From Ailurus styani (lineage: Eukaryota; Chordata; Mammalia; Carnivora; Ailuridae), in contig LNAC01000008.1 in assembly GCA_002007465.1 (NCBI GenBank), positions 9,087,001-9,151,000 of the forward strand: a DNA stretch of 64,000 bases. Reading direction: 5' to 3'. Positions 56,100-64,000 of the stretch are shown here, in pieces. The notes under the pieces are model-generated. The model saw only the letters and a list, made by a program, of their open reading frames with translations, was not told where the DNA came from and did no database searches. The first letter of the stretch is position 1. Each line of letters opens with the position of its first letter. The position numbers and the translations under genes are program-made.

Positions 56100-56460
56100 C
56101 TCAGACAATAAATCAGGGGTAAAACTCTCAGTGCTGTTTCAGAAGTAAAGGTTGACCCAACACACAGTCTTGAGTCATTGTGGGCTTTAAACCCCTTTGA
56201 GCTCTCAAACACTGATGACTTTTGCCCCAGTTCTCTATTGATCTTTCCTTTGCCAAGCCCCTTCATAAATATGCATGCACCCTTAGCTTAAAACTTCCCC
56301 AGTTTTGTTGTATGGAGGAAGGAGAGGACACTGCTTTGGGATATATCCTTGGTGGTCTCCCTACTTATTGTGAATAAAACCCTTCCATTTCCCACTCTTT
56401 GGCTTGGTTGTCTTCTAGCCAGACACCCACCAGGAGGAGAACCCAGTTTCCGGTGACAGG
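56100..56460 (+). mobile_element. Probable solo LTR of an endogenous retrovirus
   Basis: It has an LTR-like layout: 'cttcataaatatgcatgc' (TATA-like) near 56262, then 'gtgaataaaacccttcc' (polyadenylation signal) near 56371, and a U5-like end 'cagtttccggtgaca'. No gag, pol or env reading frame follows, so it appears to be a solo LTR. The exact ends and family are not certain. Confidence 0.5.
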
Positions 56461-57142
56461 AACCACCTCCCCCTGAGCTGACCCAGTCTGCTTTCAGTGG
56501 TCAATTACCCCTTTGTATCCTTGTTTATCCATTATTTATGCCTTAGCTTAATGGCTGTTCCTAGAGCCCCAGGGCCATCACACAATAAACAGCATCTTTT
56601 ACACTCAATTCCTTTCTTAAGACACCAAAAAACTCCCAATTCTGAAATACAACTTCCCCTGATTTTCTGAATGAAGCACTGTCTTATCCCCATTTCACAG
56701 ACATGGAAACTGAGGCCTGGACACGGGGGCAGACTCGAGTTCTACCCTCCAGCTGGTGGCCTTGGGCAGGTCGCCTCTCCCCTCTGTATCTTGGTTGCCT
56801 TCTGGGTGATACTGCTCGCTTCCTAGAGCACCGTGCAACAAATATTTCTTGGTCACCACTGCGGCGCGGTTGACAAGGGGCTTCACATCTGCAGAGTGAA
56901 TGAGCCAGGCACACACTAGGTACAGGGGGACAGACAGACATGCATCTCCCCGTCCAGGGTGACCACAAGGGGCTGCAGGCCACAGCAAAGGGAGTTCTTA
57001 GGACTTTCTGGAAGGAGAAAAATGAAGCATACATTAAAAGTAAAATAGTGGAAGATCATAGCTTGGGGGGCTCGCTGTAAAGAGAACACAAGCACTGTGG
57101 AAGTGAACAATGTCTCTCTGCCAAATTCACGTGTCCACCACA

Positions 57143-57565
57143 AGTAGGGGTGAGTTTCTTCCGGCTGCCATAATGAAGTACCACAAACCAGGTGACTTAA
57201 AACAACAGAAATTTATTCTCTCACAATTCTGGAGGCCGGAAGTCCGAAATTCAAGTGTGAACAGCCATAGTCCCTCTGGAAATTCTAGGGGAGGATCTAC
57301 GTGTTCTTTGGCTATGACCACATCACTCCGGTCTCTGCTTCTGTGTCCACATGGCCTTCTGCCTGTGTGTGTCTCCTCTTTGGTCTCTTATAAGGACACT
57401 TGTCATTGGATTTAAGACCTACCTAGATAATCCAGGATGATCTCATCTCGAGATTCTTAATTACATCCGCAAAGACTCTATTTCCAAATAAGGTCACAGT
57501 CACAGGTTTTGGGTTTAGGACTCGGACATATCTCTTTGGGGGCCACCATTCAACCCACTACAACA
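57143..57565 (-). mobile_element. MLT1-type MaLR LTR
   Basis: Antisense MLT1: 'gctgccataatgaagtaccacaaaccaggtgacttaaaacaacag', 'tctcacaattctggaggccggaagtccgaaattcaag', 'ataaggacacttgtcattggatttaag' and 'ttcaacccactacaaca'. Confidence 0.88.
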
Positions 57566-57579
57566 GAATAAAGGATTAG

Positions 57580-57790
57580 AGCAATAGCTCTCAACTGCCC
57601 CCTGGGGACACCGGGCCCTGTCTGGAGACGTATTTAATTTTCACAACTGGAAGAGGGGCTGCTGCTGACATCTTGTGGATCAAGGCTGGGGTGCTGCTAA
57701 GTATCCTGCAACACACAGGACAGCCCCCAAACAATGATCTAGCCCCAAATGTCAAGGATGCTGTAGTTTGGAAATGCTGCGAGAAACAAA
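57580..57790 (+). mobile_element. MER20-like hAT DNA transposon
   Basis: It reads 'atagctctcaactgccccctggggacacc', 'ctgtctggagacgtatttaattttcacaactgg' and 'gctgctaagtatcctgcaacacacaggacagccccc'. Confidence 0.75.
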
Positions 57791-58179
57791 AGCCCCAATT
57801 AACTTGGACTTGGCTGTGCAGCCTCCACCCCCCACACATCATTGGCTGGGTGACTTGGCTTTGAGAATCAGTTTCTCTGAGGCTCTATGCTGCACCTGTA
57901 CAATGGAATCAATTCTCACAAACCTGGTAGGGCTGTTCTGAGAACCGGAGCCTGGCACCCCATGAAGATCGGAGGAGAGTTCCCCAATATTGAGATCACT
58001 GTGCTCCCAGTGCATCTTGCATTCACAACACGGCAGGACCTCCTGGGGTTCTGGTAGGGTGAGGAAAATCTGACCAGGAAATGGTTTCTAAGCAGAATGT
58101 AAAAAGGACACATTAAGAATGAGCCCATTCACAAAACCTTGACAATGTGAATTACATCTGGAGAACGAGGATTTTGTGG

Positions 58180-58401
58180 TTTCCGTTTTATTTTTATTTT
58201 TATTATGTATTTATTTCTTGGAGAGAGAGAGCAAGAGCATGTGTGCATGAGCAGGTGGGGCAGAGGAAGAGAGAGAGAACTCCAAGAGGAGGAGAGAGAG
58301 AGAATCCCTGACATAGGGCTCATCTCATGACCCTGAGAACATAACCTGAACTGAAATAGAGAGTTGGACGCTTAACCAACTGAGCCACTTGGGTGCCCCA
58401 T
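58180..58401 (-). mobile_element. CAN-SINE, diverged
   Basis: This antisense copy runs from 'tttatttttatttttattatgtatttatttcttggagagagag' to 'aaccaactgagccacttgggtgcccc'. Confidence 0.88.
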
Positions 58402-58849
58402 TCTTTTTTATTGTTTAAAGCCAACGCGAAGTTCATTTCAGAGTCTCTCATGTTTCCCTAGGCCTGGAAAAATCCTCTAGACCTGCGGTACTAGTTAGCC
58501 ATTGCCATGTAACAAATCACCCCAAACTGGAGTGGCTTCACACAACAGGAATCGACTATTTTCAAGACCCCATAGGCTGCCTGGGAAGTCCCTCTTCTGG
58601 GCTTGGCTGGCTTAGGCAATCTGCTACAATCTGCCAGTGGCTGAACCAGAAGATCAGGTGTGCGGCAGTTGGTGCTGGCTCTCCCATGAGTATCTAGCTC
58701 AGGTCTGTGAAAATTAATGAATGGAAACCTCCCTGAAATGCAGCTGAAGGCCAGAAGGGGGAGCTCTCCTGCCGGTACCACCCCACTTCAATGACAGGAA
58801 GAAATGTCAATTACAGACCCTAAACAGAAGAATCAACAGGAAGGAATTA

Positions 58850-59160
58850 TCATTCATAGGCCCCAACAGGAAAGGGTGGACATTGCATCTCCTATAAGAA
58901 ATTGACTACCCAAGCAACTCGGCCAATGAGAAACCATCATCAGCCCAAACTCCTGCTCCTCCTCAGTGGACTTCCCTTCAAAATAACCCCTCCCAACTTC
59001 CTCTTTCTCCATAAAATCCTCTCCTTTGTTGGACAAGCCTATGGTTTTTCCCATAGTTTGCTTGTCCCAAATTGCAATTATCTGCTATTCCTGAACAAGC
59101 CCATTTTTGTTGGTAAAATAATTGCCCGTTCTAATTTTAAGGTCAACACCTCATGTGACT
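58850..59160 (+). mobile_element. LTR-like repeat, sense copy of an inverted pair
   Basis: It reads 'gacattgcatctcctataag', 'tctttctccataaaatcctctcctttgttgg', 'caagcctatggtttttcccatagtttgcttg' and 'gaacaagcccatttttgttgg'. It has a TATA-like 'cataaaatc'. No retroviral gene is attached. Confidence 0.55.
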
Positions 59161-59764
59161 AGAACAGGGGTCAGTGGATGCGACTCACCGCTAGGAATGG
59201 TTTTTAGATTTTGGAATGGTTGGAGGAAATCAAAAGAGTAATATTTCAAGACACACAAAAATTTTATGAAATTCAAACTTCAGTGTCTGTAGATAGAGCT
59301 TTATTGGAACCCAGATCCATAAATTCATTAACATATCGTCCAGAGCCATTTTTGCAAGACAGTGGCAGAATTTGAAATTGCAAGAGACCCTATGGCCCAC
59401 AAATCCAAAAGTATTTATTCCCTGACCCTTTAGAGAAAAGCTTTGTCAGCCCCTGGGCTAGATCAGCTTCCTTACGTGGGGTATCTGGAGGCAGCTTTCC
59501 AAGAGAATGAAAATGGGAAGCGATGATAAGACTCACCATTCAAACTCAGATTTCACACCACATTCTCTTGGTCAAAGCAAGTCATGAAGCCAGCCCGGAT
59601 TCAAGGAAAGGGGAACTAGTTTCCAGCTCTTGATGAAGGGGGCTGCAAATGCTTGTGGCCATGATTTTCAATCTTGCACACCAAGGGATCTTAAGGGGGG
59701 CTGTCCCCACTGAATTCAGGAGGATGTAGAAAAAAAACCCCACACATTTATTTTCACTAACTTC

Positions 59765-60170
59765 TACTGACCTTAAAAATAAAGTTGACTAGCAAAAATG
59801 GGTTTATTTGGAGATTGTAGAGAATTATGATTCAGGAGAAGCAAACTACAGCAAAAACCATAGGCTATTTCAACAAAGAAGATGAAGGTTATTTTATGGA
59901 GAAGAAGGGAGGAAGTTGGGAGTGGTTGTTTTGAAGGAAAGTCCATTGGAGATAAGCAGTTCAGGGTGATGATGGTTAATTGGCTGAGTTGCAGGGGTAG
60001 TAGACTTATTGTAAGAGATGCAATGTCCCTCTTTTCCTGTCGGATCATTCTTTCTTGTGGATTCTTCTCCTGAAGTTCTGAAACTGACCCGTCTTCCTAT
60101 AATTGACCTAGCGTGGTATGGTGAGAGCTCCCCCTTCTGGCCTCCCACCTCCATTTTAGCAAGTTCCCCC
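59765..60170 (-). mobile_element. LTR-like repeat, antisense copy of an inverted pair
   Basis: Read on the minus strand it has 'CCATAAAATAACCTTCATCTTCTTTGTTG', 'ATAGCCTATGGTTTTTGCTGTAGTTTGCTTC' and 'CCAAATAAACCCATTTTTGC', clearly related to the copy at 58850. An AATAAA-type signal lies near its 3' end. Confidence 0.6.
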
Positions 60171-60399
60171 ATTATTAACTTAGACTTCTAACTGGAACAT
60201 AGCATGTTTTTCATGTCCTATCAAAGCATGTATCAGCCAGCCCCGTGACTCTGTCTCCCATGGAAATCAAAGATAATTTCACATCACATCCTGGTCATTG
60301 CAGGCAGACACCTCACAAAAGAAATCACAATCATTTGTAGAGCCCTGGTGAATCACGATTACTTGACCCATGGAATTCATGAAGAAGCACGTATATTTT

Positions 60400-60599
60400 T
60401 TTTTAAAGATTTTATTTATTCATTTGACACAGAGAGAGAGATTACAAGTAGGCAGAGAGGCAGGCAGAGAGAGAGGAGAGAGGAGGAAGCAGGCTCCCCG
60501 CTGAGCAGAGAGCCCGACGTGGGCCTCGATCCCAGGGCCCTGGGATCATGACCTGAGCCGAAGGCAGCGGCTTTAACCCACTGAGCCACCCAGGCGCCC
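60400..60599 (-). mobile_element. CAN-SINE with target-site duplication
   Basis: The 16-base GAAGCACGTATATTTT occurs at 60384-60399 and 60600-60615. It sits 300 bases upstream of the NXNL1 ATG and looks young (a well-kept body). Confidence 0.93.
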
Positions 60600-60639
60600 G
60601 AAGCACGTATATTTTACATCACAACTTAATATTTTCGCA

Positions 60640-60899
60640 CCCATATGTTAGGATTACTGTCTTCCTTTGCATTCCTGTGCTTTTTCTTAATGGATTTCTA
60701 GCTGTCTCCTGGCAGGAGCCCATGGGCAGCCTGCCCCTACCCTCAGAGGCAGCACAGAATCAGGTCACGGTTTAGGCAGATTAGTGAGGTCCTAAACTGG
60801 CCTCCTAAGGACACCTAATCCCGGGCCAGCGGCCAGCCAGCAGGCCCAGGGCCACACAAAGTCCCTCTGCTGTGTCCCCACCTCCCAGCCGGAGCTGGC
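60640..60899 (+). promoter_or_regulatory. NXNL1: NXNL1 upstream region with CRX/OTX-type motifs
   Basis: GGATTA is at 60651-60656, AGATTA at 60778-60783, and TAATCC at 60816-60821 (79 bases before the ATG). NXNL1 is known to be expressed in photoreceptors under control of CRX, which binds TAATCC/GGATTA. No TATA box is evident. Confidence 0.55.
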
Positions 60900-61229
60900 A
60901 TGGCCTCCCTATTCTCCGGCCGTGTCCTGATTCGCAACAACAGCGACCAGGATGAGCTGGACACGGAGGCTGAGCTAAATCGCAGGCTGGAGAACCGGCT
61001 GGTGCTTCTCTTCTTTGGCTCCGGGTCTTGCCCACAGTGCCAAGCCTTCGCTCCCATCCTCAGGGACTTCTTTGTAAAGCTCACAGATGAGTTCTATGTG
61101 CTGCGGGCAGCCCAGCTTGCTCTGGTGTACGTGTCCCAGGACCCCACAGAGGAGCAGCAGGAACTGTTCCTCAGGGACATGCCGAAGAAGTGGCTCTTCC
61201 TGCCCTTCGAGGATGACCTGAGAAGGTAA
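60900..61229 (+). CDS. NXNL1: NXNL1 (rod-derived cone viability factor), first coding exon and short-form ORF
   Basis: The exon starts at ATG 60900 (GGCATGG context) and encodes MASLFSGRVLIRNNSDQDEL to FLPFEDDLRR. It is a thioredoxin-like fold with a CPQC redox motif (Cys44, Cys47) in SGSCPQCQAF. The coding exon ends at 61225 with donor AGAAG|GTAAGG, splitting Arg109. If the intron is retained, the donor itself gives AGG TAA, so translation stops at once with a 109-residue protein, the known size of the secreted short RdCVF in human. The spliced form would continue in exon 2 to the long thioredoxin-like protein (212 aa in human); that exon is not in this window. NXNL1 protects cone photoreceptors. 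The gene is divergent from SLC27A1. Confidence 0.97.
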   Translation: MASLFSGRVLIRNNSDQDELDTEAELNRRLENRLVLLFFGSGSCPQCQAFAPILRDFFVKLTDEFYVLRAAQLALVYVSQDPTEEQQELFLRDMPKKWLFLPFEDDLRR

Positions 61230-61739
61230 GGTGGGAGAAGAGGTCAGGGAGGGCTTCCTGGAGGAGGAGCTATTTCTGCTGAAAGTGAAGTATTTATTTA
61301 TTGTTGCCTCTGTTCCATCTGGAATTCATGAGCACGTCCTGTGTGCCTGTCTGTACCCAGACAGGGTGGGGAAGGGGCCACCCAGGGAGGTGCATATGCC
61401 CATGTCTACTTAGCTCCCAAGGAGCTTACAACTTAGTTGGGGAGACAGACGTCACACAAAGACTCAAATAAATAAATAATAAGAAACTGCAGTAACGGTT
61501 CAGAGGACAAAGGGAAGACGCCATGTGGAAATATAATGGGGAGACCTTGCTGAGGTTTGGGGTCAGGGAATGCTTCCCTGAAGAAGTGGCTTTAAAGAGA
61601 GACCCCAAGACCAGGGAGGATAGGAAAGAGTGAGGAGAGAGAAGGGTTTCCAGGCAGAGGGCACATCACAGATAAAGGCTGGGAGGCCATCAGAAAAAGA
61701 ATAGCCAGTTCAGGGAACTGTAAGCAATAACAGATTGGA

Positions 61740-61922
61740 GGGGTGCCTGAGTGGCTCAGGCGGTTAAGCATCTGCCTTCGGTTCAGGTCATGATCCCTGG
61801 GGTCCTGGGATCAAGTCCCCAGTCAGGCTCCCTGCTCAGTCGGGAGTCTGCTTCTCCCTCTGCCTGCTGCTCTCCCTGCTTGTGCTTGCTCTCTCTGACA
61901 AATAAAATCTTAAAAAAAAAAA
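61740..61922 (+). mobile_element. CAN-SINE
   Basis: It is flanked by 'aataacagattggag' and 'aataacagttgggag', an imperfect target-site duplication. Confidence 0.9.
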
Positions 61923-61996
61923 ATAACAGTTGGGAGAGGTCTGCCAGCATCATGCAGAGCAGCAAGACAGTCTCCATCTTAACAGGAGTGGATGTG

Positions 61997-62176
61997 GGCG
62001 CCTGGGTGGCTCAGTGGGTTAAAGCCGCTGCCTTCGGCTCAGGTCATGATCTCAGGGTCCTGGGATTGAGGCCCGCATAGGGCTGCCTGCTCAGCAGGGA
62101 GCCTGCTTCCTCCTCTCTCTGCCTACTTGTAATCTCTCTCTGTCAAATAAAATAAATAAAATCTTTAAAAAAAAAA
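61997..62176 (+). mobile_element. CAN-SINE with target-site duplication, young-looking
   Basis: The perfect 17-base TAACAGGAGTGGATGTG is at 61980-61996 and 62177-62193. Confidence 0.94.
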
Positions 62177-62359
62177 TAACAGGAGTGGATGTGACCCTCA
62201 GAGTAGCTGGGAGCCAGGGAGGTGGGCCTTGAAACTGAGAGAGAGGTGGTTCACCCAGTTGCCCAGTGAACAATGCTACAGTTCATGGCTATCTTAGAAC
62301 CTTCCTCTTTTCTGCAGGAAGGCATCCCCCCCTTTTTTTAATTTAGTTTTTAAAAATTC

Positions 62360-62467
62360 TTTTAAGATTTTATTTTTAAGTAATGTCTACACTCAATGTG
62401 GGGCTCAAACTCACAACCCTGAGATTAAGAGTCACATGCTCCTCTGACTGAGCCCACCAGGCGCCCC
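62360..62467 (-). mobile_element. Short CAN-SINE, older subtype
   Basis: This antisense copy reads 'tttaagattttatttttaagtaatgtctacactcaatgtggggctc' and ends 'gactgagcccaccaggcgcccc', without a CT-rich body. Confidence 0.82.
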
Positions 62468-62968
62468 GGCTTTCCTTCTTTTTAAATTCCAACTTTTCAT
62501 TATGAAAAATTTCCAAGATCCCACAAGTTGGAAAAAGCATGCAATGAAACCCACAGCAATCGTTGGCATCTTGCCATGTTTGCTGTATCTACACACATGA
62601 GGAGCTTGCACTGAGCCATTTGAAAGCAAGTCGCAGGCTTTCTGACACTTTACTGATTTTATTAATTTTGCTCCACAAGTTGGAAGTTTCTAGAGACCTT
62701 CGTTCTCCACCCAACATTATCAGAGTTTGGACACTTGTTCACTCCTTTTTCCCTCTCTGCCACTGCAGGATCTTTCCTGCAAAGTGGCAACATTTCCCTT
62801 CCCAGAGCAGAAATGTCAGCTGTGAGGGCGTCAGAGCCAAACTCGGACCTGCTGAGCTCGTTTGAGGCAGGGTCCTCTAGACAAAGCCTACTCAGGCTGG
62901 GTTAGGTGTCTGGACAGAGAGTGAGCGATTCCCCACCCCTGTTCTCCCCCCACACTATACACTCAGGA

Positions 62969-62969
<1 letters not shown>

Positions 62970-63018
<49 letters not shown>
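62970..63018. repeat. (CA)n microsatellite
   Basis: About 24 uninterrupted CA units in NXNL1 intron 1. Confidence 0.95.
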
Positions 63019-63020
<2 letters not shown>

Positions 63021-63065
63021 CTCCCACATAAAACACAGGATGTCCAGTTAAAACAAAGTCTCACA

Positions 63066-63250
63066 GGGTGCCTGTGTGGCTCAGTCATTAACCGTCTGCC
63101 TTCTGCTCATGTCATGATCCCAGGGTCCTGGAATCAAGCCTTGCATGACTTCCTGCTCAGCGGGCAGCCTGCTTCTCCCTCTCCCACTCCCCCTGCTTAT
63201 GTTCCCTCTCTTGCTGTGTCTCTCTGTCAAATAAATAAAATCTTTTATAA
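63066..63250 (+). mobile_element. CAN-SINE
   Basis: The head is 'gggtgcctgtgtggctcagtcatt' and the tail 'caaataaataaaatctttta'. Confidence 0.9.
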
Positions 63251-63335
63251 GATCAATTTAAAAATTAAAAAATAAAAACCAATTTCACATCAACAATGAG
63301 TAATATTTTAGTGTATGTTTTTATTTTTTTACCTT

Positions 63336-63360
<25 letters not shown>

Positions 63361-63366
<6 letters not shown>

Positions 63367-63556
63367 AAGATTTTATTTATTTATTTCACAGCGGGAGAGA
63401 GATCACAAGGAGGCAGAGAGGCAGGCAGAGAGAGAGAGGGGGAAGCAGGCTCCCCGCCAAGCAGAGAGCCCGATGCGGGCCTCGATCCCAGGACCCTGAG
63501 ATCATGACCTGGGCCGAAAGCAGAGGCTTTAACCCACTGAGCCACCCAGGCGCCCT
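63361..63556 (-). mobile_element. CAN-SINE
   Basis: This antisense SINE has a long (TTTA)n tail to its left (about 63330-63365) and ends 'gagccacccaggcgccc'. Confidence 0.92.
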
Positions 63557-63562
63557 TTTTAC

Positions 63563-63756
63563 CTTTTTTAAAGATTGTATTTATTTATTTGACAGAGAAA
63601 GGGATCACAAGTAGGCAGGGTAGCAGGTAGGAGGAGAGGGAGAAGCAGACTCCCCACTGAGCAGAGAGCCCCATGCTGGGCTCTATCCCAGGACTCTGGG
63701 ATCATGACCTGAGACGAAGGCAGAAGCTTAACCAACTGAGCCACCCAGGTGCCCCA
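63563..63756 (-). mobile_element. CAN-SINE, adjacent to the previous one
   Basis: This antisense SINE begins 'ttttttaaagattgtatttatttatttgacagag' 8 bases after the previous head and ends 'gagccacccaggtgcccc'. Confidence 0.92.
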
Positions 63757-63789
63757 GGATACGTTTTTAGTATAAGTATGTCTCATATA

Positions 63790-63874
63790 GTGCATGTTGT
63801 GATGTGATATAACATATAATATAATATAGCATATATTATATTATATTATTATTATATTATATTATATTATATTA
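63790..63874. repeat. AT-rich (TTATA)n-like low complexity
   Basis: It consists of repeats of 'atataatataatatag' and 'ttatattatattattatta' just before the last SINE. Confidence 0.9.
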
Positions 63875-64000
63875 GGGCGCCTGGGTGGCTCAATGGGTTA
63901 AGCCTCTGCCTTCGGCTCAGGTCATGGTCTCAGGGTTCTGGGATCAAGCCCCACATCAGGCTCTCTGCTCAGCAGGGAGCCTGCTTCCCCTCTCTCTCTG
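63875..64000 (+). mobile_element. CAN-SINE, cut by the window edge
   Basis: The head 'gggcgcctgggtggctcaatgggttaag' and half of the body are present. Confidence 0.92.

Larger units (their letters stand above)
53060..60640. other. Spacer between SLC27A1 and NXNL1
   Basis: It holds a 370-base polypyrimidine tract (55040-55400), a SINE with long (GAAA)n tail (55777-56045), a probable ERV LTR (about 56100-56460), an antisense MLT1 (57143-57565), a MER20 (57580-57790), an antisense SINE (58180-58401), an inverted pair of LTR-like repeats (58850-60170) and a SINE (60400-60599). No coding exon is recognised. Confidence 0.6.
61226..64000 (+). other. NXNL1 intron 1 content
   Basis: The intron is filled with seven CAN-SINEs, a (CA)n run and an AT-rich run. 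I searched for the second coding exon (expected to begin with a DLGRQF-like sequence) and did not find it before the right edge. Confidence 0.7.

Noticed and set aside
58902..59162. Frame of 86 codons in the sense LTR-like repeat, considered as a retroviral gene remnant
   Set aside because: It matches no gag, pol or env pattern; the antisense relative does not preserve the frame.
60805..61084. Minus-strand frames opposite NXNL1 exon 1
   Set aside because: They are shadows of the coding exon; only the plus-strand frame matches a thioredoxin-like protein.

Overview
The window is nuclear DNA from a carnivoran mammal, most likely a caniform and plausibly a mustelid or close relative. About three dozen tRNA-derived CAN-SINE copies are present, with the typical 'cctgggtggctcag' head, CT-rich body and AATAAA-rich tail, together with ancient mammalian repeats (MIR, L2, MLT1, MER20, Tigger, old L1). 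The species call rests on remembered SINE character and is not proven. No bacterial, plasmid, phage or CRISPR content is visible.

Four protein-coding genes are supported by exon-level reading with intact frames and splice sites. Three lie on the minus strand, head to tail: the 5' end of NIBAN3 (coding exons 1-3, ATG at 4671, continuing off the left edge); all five coding exons of PGLS (ATG 15193, stop 8162, 258 aa); and all twelve coding exons of SLC27A1/FATP1 (ATG 52931, stop 24638, 646 aa). On the plus strand, divergent from SLC27A1 and about 8 kb away, is the first coding exon of NXNL1 (ATG 60900), which continues off the right edge. The order NXNL1 - SLC27A1 - PGLS - NIBAN3 matches the human 19p13.11 neighbourhood as I know it, so this is a conserved mammalian block shown in reverse.

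The genes do not form one pathway. PGLS is the second enzyme of the oxidative pentose phosphate pathway. SLC27A1 is a long-chain fatty acid transporter and acyl-CoA synthetase. NIBAN3 is a B-cell-associated Niban-family protein. NXNL1 gives rod-derived cone viability factor. PGLS has a CpG-island promoter with two NRF1-type motifs. SLC27A1 starts in a GC-rich region. NXNL1 has CRX/OTX-type homeobox motifs in its upstream 250 bp.

Most remaining sequence is introns and spacers packed with transposable elements. Many SINEs have target-site duplications that I could read directly, so insertion order can be worked out (SINE in MLT1, SINE in Tigger1, SINE in SINE tail, MLT1 and SINEs in L1). Two runs of N are assembly gaps (28315-28449, 46452-46585). 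I did not find a previously undescribed biological system. The points most worth a second look are the NXNL1 intron-retention stop that makes the short RdCVF form, the GC-AG intron of SLC27A1, the possible non-coding first exon of SLC27A1, the strongly strand-biased G-run region at the start of SLC27A1 intron 1, and an inverted LTR-like pair upstream of NXNL1.
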